From CBDCGJ01 sp965216645 (GTDB lineage Bacteria; Pseudomonadota; Alphaproteobacteria; GCA-2731375), in contig CBDCGJ010000043.1 of assembly GCA_965216645.1 (NCBI GenBank), forward strand, positions 62,001 to 126,000: 64,000 bases of DNA, in the 5' to 3' direction. A model generated the notes under the pieces. The model made no database searches, was not told the origin of the DNA, and saw only the letters and a program-made list of their open reading frames with translations. The position numbers and the translations under genes are program-made. This document shows, one piece after another, positions 61,106-64,000 of this stretch. The stretch's first letter is position 1; each line of letters opens with the position of its first letter.

Positions 61106-61769
61106 GGCCATTGCGGAACACGGTACGGATATGCGCCAAGGCGTCGGGCCAAATATCGATCCGCGCGTTGCTGCCTTCGGCCGGCTCAAGAAGTTTGGCC
61201 AACCGCGAATCCCCGATGAAATGCAGCCGATGAACGCCCGGTGCGTGTTCGGCCACGGAATCGATATTGTGCGGGATATCGTCCATGAAAACGACGGGGG
61301 CTTTATGGGTTTCGGCCAGATAGGCCACCGCCGGACCCTTGCGGCCGATATTGGCGACTACCGGAATTTCCAAACCATGATTTTTGAGAGCTTCTGCTCG
61401 TTTCGCCCGTTGTTCGAGCGGGATGTTCGTCAGCACGACGATTTCCGCCTCCCGGCTTAAAGCGGAAAGGCATTCGACGGCATCGTCGATTAACGGCATG
61501 TCGACAGTGCCGACGGCGAAAAAATCATGGATCAACTGTCGGACGTCGCCGGCGTCCACCGCGACATCGTCGCTTCTACGGCGAATATTGCCGGTTAATG
61601 CGAATGTACGCAGGTCAAGATACAAATCGTTACTTGCGAGATGACGCTCCAACCCCTCGACAAAAGCGAAAATAACCTCGTCGGCGTCGCTAATCAAAAG
61701 CGGACGATCGCGGTCCAAGCGCAGCTCGGCCAACTGAAGCAGGACGTCATCATGAACTTTATCTGGCAT
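61095..61769 (-). CDS. HAD superfamily hydrolase
   Basis: The 224-residue protein has HAD motif I LLISDADEVIFAF (DxD variant), motif II IVVLTNIPLEQRA, a motif III lysine near KRAEALKNHGLEIPVVANIGRKGPA, and motif IV VVFMDDIPHNIDSV. It should be a small-molecule phosphatase; the cap is helical, between motifs I and II. It overlaps the ROK kinase start, so a sugar-phosphate role is inferred. Confidence 0.9.
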   Translation of the reverse strand: MPDKVHDDVLLQLAELRLDRDRPLLISDADEVIFAFVEGLERHLASNDLYLDLRTFALTGNIRRRSDDVAVDAGDVRQLIHDFFAVGTVDMPLIDDAVECLSALSREAEIVVLTNIPLEQRAKRAEALKNHGLEIPVVANIGRKGPAVAYLAETHKAPVVFMDDIPHNIDSVAEHAPGVHRLHFIGDSRLAKLLEPAEGSNARIDIWPDALAHIRTVFRNGHGD

Positions 61770-61793
61770 GGAACAGGTATCGGTTAAGGTAAA

Positions 61794-62069
61794 TCAAGTA
61801 CTTAAAAATTCGCCTGCAAGGCACCGCCGGGCGGCCGCAGGCAGCTCCGGACTTAGCTCGGCCGCGTCGCATAGAGCGAGCAAATCGGACTCATGGGCAA
61901 GGAAAAAATCCAGCACACCCGCCAAAAAAGCCGGGTCTTCGGCATTCGCTTCGAACTCTTCCCGTGCGACACCGCTCACCGACATGAAGCGACCGCGCAG
62001 CGTTTCGTCGGCGACAAGATAGCCAAGCGCCTGCAACGCTATGGTTTCGGCTTCGTTACGATTGACCAT
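61794..62069 (-). CDS. DUF3572 family protein
   Basis: The 91-residue protein (NRNEAETIALQALGYLVADETLRGRFMSVSG ... LAGVLDFFLAHESDLLAL) matches the small helical DUF3572 proteins of alphaproteobacteria, for which I know no function. It is divergent from divK, its usual neighbour. No signal peptide or membrane segment. Confidence 0.88.
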   Translation of the reverse strand: MVNRNEAETIALQALGYLVADETLRGRFMSVSGVAREEFEANAEDPAFLAGVLDFFLAHESDLLALCDAAELSPELPAAARRCLAGEFLST

Positions 62070-62210
62070 GTGTTAATATCTCCGAAAGGATATTTACGGT
62101 ACTATGGACTAGGATCAACTGATTGTCTTGCTTGGCCTTCTTCGGATGAAGTGGTAAGAGACATTTAATTCGGAATACCGGCAACCGCCGCGACATAGGT
62201 AAGTTTTGTA

Positions 62211-62576
62211 ATGTCAAAAACGGTACTCATTGTCGAAGACAATGAACTCAATATGAAGTTGTTTACGGATCTATTGGACGCCCATGGATACGATACTATT
62301 CAAACCAAGGACGGCATGGAGGCCTTGGTGCTGGCGCGCGATCATCGCCCGGATTTGATCCTGATGGACATCCAGTTACCGGAAGTGTCGGGCCTGGAAA
62401 TAACGAAATGGATAAAGGAGGACGATGATCTGAAGTCGATCCCGGTGGTGGCGGTGACGGCTTTTGCGATGAAGGGAGATGAGGAAAAAATCCGCGAAGG
62501 TGGCTGTGAAGCCTATATCGCGAAACCGATCTCTCTGCAGCAATTTCTGGATACAGTGAAGCGGTTCTTGGATTAG
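62211..62576 (+). CDS. divK: Single-domain response regulator DivK
   Basis: The 121-residue receiver domain has acidic pocket Glu9/Asp10, phosphoacceptor Asp53 (LILMDIQLPEVSG), Thr in VVAVTAFAM and Lys in YIAKPI. In Caulobacter DivK shuttles between PleC and DivJ to control CtrA and polarity. It lies six bases before pleD, the conserved divK-pleD arrangement. The 141-base upstream gap is AT-rich and may carry promoters; a clear CtrA site was not found. Confidence 0.95.
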   Translation: MSKTVLIVEDNELNMKLFTDLLDAHGYDTIQTKDGMEALVLARDHRPDLILMDIQLPEVSGLEITKWIKEDDDLKSIPVVAVTAFAMKGDEEKIREGGCEAYIAKPISLQQFLDTVKRFLD

Positions 62577-62582
62577 TGTGAC

Positions 62583-63953
62583 ATGGTCGCCCGTGTGCTT
62601 GTAGTTGACGATATCCTCGTCAACGTTAAGCTTTTAGAGGCAAAGTTAACGAAGGAGTATTTCGACGTCCTGACCGCATCCGGTGGTCAGGAAGCCCTCG
62701 ACATCGCCCTCAAGGACGCGCCCGACCTCATCCTCTTGGACGTGATGATGCCTGAGATGGACGGCTTCGAGGTTTGTAGTAGGATCAAGGCCGATCAACG
62801 AACCATGCATATCCCCGTCGTCATGGTCACGGCATTGAGTGAGCAGTCAGACCGGGTCAGGGGTCTGCAGGCGGGCGCCGACGATTTTCTGACAAAGCCG
62901 GTGAACGATGTCGCGCTGTTCGCGCGGGTACGCTCCTTGGTCCGATTGAAGATGATGACCGACGAGCTGCGCATGCGGGAGCAAACGAGCAACAATTTCG
63001 GCGTCATCGAAGCCATCGATCCGGACAAATTGACCGGCTTTGGCCAGGTTTTGGTGGTCGAGGAAGACGAGGCCACGGCCAATGTCATCGAAAGCTATCT
63101 GTCCACGGAAAACATCGTTACTCTAGTGAACACGGAGTTGGACGCGGTCAAGGCGGCGCGGAAGGGGAATCTTGATCTTTGCATTATCTCCATGTCGGTC
63201 GAACGTTTCGATCCGCTACGGCTTTGTTCGCAGCTCCGCAGTTTCGAGGAAACCCGCCAAACCCCGATGCTGGTGTTGATGGAGGATACCTCGCTCGAGC
63301 AGGAACGCCTGGTCAAGGCCATGGAACTCGGGGTCAACGACTATGTTGTCCGGCCAATCGACGAAAACGAACTGATCGCCCGCTGCCGCACCCAGATAAG
63401 ACGCAAGCATTACGAAGACCGGTTGCGGGACAATTACCATGCCTCCATGGCGCTGGCTGTGACGGACAGTCTCACGGGACTGTATAATCGCCGTTACATG
63501 GAGGCGCACTTGGATCATCTGTTGGTCGAAAGCCGGGCCCGTGGCGGTCGTCCGGTTTCGTTTCTGATGATCGATATCGACCATTTCAAAGTGGTGAACG
63601 ATACCTATGGGCATGCCGTCGGCGACGATATCCTGCGCGAATTCGCTGAGCGCCTGCGCCGGGGCATCCGTGGTATCGATCTGGCCGCCCGGTACGGCGG
63701 TGAGGAATTCGTTGTCGTCATGCCCGATACGACCATCGAGGAAGCGCATCGGGTCGCCGAACGTCTGCGCAAGGATATTTCCGCCAATCCGTTTCGGGTC
63801 GAGGAACCGACTGGCGAACTATCCGTCACGGTCAGTATCGGCGCGACCCAAACGGTCGATTCAAACGAAAATGCCGTCCAGCTGGTTAAGCGGGCGGACG
63901 TCGCGCTGTTCGAGGGCAAGCGTTCCGGCCGCGATCAGGTGGTCGTCAAATAG
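62583..63953 (+). CDS. pleD: Diguanylate cyclase response regulator PleD
   Basis: The 456-residue protein has REC1 with phosphoacceptor Asp53 (LILLDVMMPEMDG), a degenerate REC2 (position of the aspartate reads ISMSVERFD) and a C-terminal GGDEF domain with active-site GGEEF near residues 372-376. The RGID upstream of it fits the RxxD inhibitory c-di-GMP site. It makes c-di-GMP at the pole in the swarmer-to-stalked transition in Caulobacter. The last 47 bases of the window after its stop show no gene. Confidence 0.96.
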   Translation: MVARVLVVDDILVNVKLLEAKLTKEYFDVLTASGGQEALDIALKDAPDLILLDVMMPEMDGFEVCSRIKADQRTMHIPVVMVTALSEQSDRVRGLQAGADDFLTKPVNDVALFARVRSLVRLKMMTDELRMREQTSNNFGVIEAIDPDKLTGFGQVLVVEEDEATANVIESYLSTENIVTLVNTELDAVKAARKGNLDLCIISMSVERFDPLRLCSQLRSFEETRQTPMLVLMEDTSLEQERLVKAMELGVNDYVVRPIDENELIARCRTQIRRKHYEDRLRDNYHASMALAVTDSLTGLYNRRYMEAHLDHLLVESRARGGRPVSFLMIDIDHFKVVNDTYGHAVGDDILREFAERLRRGIRGIDLAARYGGEEFVVVMPDTTIEEAHRVAERLRKDISANPFRVEEPTGELSVTVSIGATQTVDSNENAVQLVKRADVALFEGKRSGRDQVVVK

Positions 63954-64000
63954 TCCTGGAAACTACTCGAAAAATCGTGCCGAAATGACAAACGGCGCGG

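Noticed and set aside
62070..62210. CtrA box (TTAA-N7-TTAA) upstream of divK
   Set aside because: TTAA-like words occur but not with the required spacing.

Overview
The window is a chromosomal segment of a GC-rich alphaproteobacterium, most likely a free-living Rhodospirillales-type organism. Four gene orders support this: eno-ftsB-pdhA-pdhB(with lipoyl domain)-pdhC-lpdA-lipA-coq10; cinA-pgpA-ispDF next to dusB-ntrB-ntrC-ntrY-ntrX; trkA-trkH-dat-hfq-hflX; and DUF3572-divK-pleD. The closest species cannot be named from sequence reading alone. No rRNA, tRNA or CRISPR array was seen.

Layout. 1-2.7 kb: end of nadA, then nadB and nadC (NAD synthesis from aspartate). 2.7-7.7 kb: minus-strand acyl-CoA dehydrogenase, MlrC-type M81 protein, enoyl-CoA hydratase and PaaK-like CoA ligase. 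7.8-10.1 kb: a methyltransferase and an AAA+ ATPase of unknown role. 10.2-19.5 kb: enolase, FtsB-like protein, pyruvate dehydrogenase complex, lipoyl synthase and Coq10-like protein, interrupted between lpdA and lipA by an AT-richer two-gene block (membrane-anchored helical protein plus pentapeptide-repeat protein). 19.6-24.0 kb: minus-strand TPR-sulfotransferase, CPBP protease, cinA, pgpA and ispDF. 24.1-26.6 kb: a mobile island with a REP-associated tyrosine transposase, an IS110-family element and four copies of one REP-like palindrome arranged symmetrically. 26.7-41.0 kb: dusB, the ntr genes, potassium uptake, a class IV aminotransferase, hfq, hflX and a second MlrC-type gene.

41-59 kb is a nucleobase-catabolism region. 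A minus-strand unit (GntR regulator, THI5/NMT1-type ABC transporter, VOC protein, yeast-type cytosine deaminase) looks dedicated to a pyrimidine. Next to it, a long minus-strand unit (uraH, xdhA, xdhB, xdhC, guanine deaminase, BMP-type nucleoside ABC transporter, ending at a clear terminator) diverges from a plus-strand unit (puuE, uraD, alc, allA). Together they cover guanine/xanthine import and breakdown through urate, allantoin and allantoate to glyoxylate, except that no urate oxidase is present. Three genes here are broken by small insertions: the ABC ATPase by a 7-bp tandem duplication, and xdhB and allA each by one extra base in a short homopolymer. All three regain a full-length frame when the insertion is removed.

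59-64 kb: minus-strand dinB, ROK kinase, HAD phosphatase and DUF3572, then plus-strand divK and pleD (cell-cycle and c-di-GMP signalling). No wholly new system could be demonstrated. The best candidates for follow-up are the two-gene pentapeptide block inside the pdh-lip operon, the symmetric RAYT/REP/IS110 island, and the cluster of insertional lesions in the nucleobase region.
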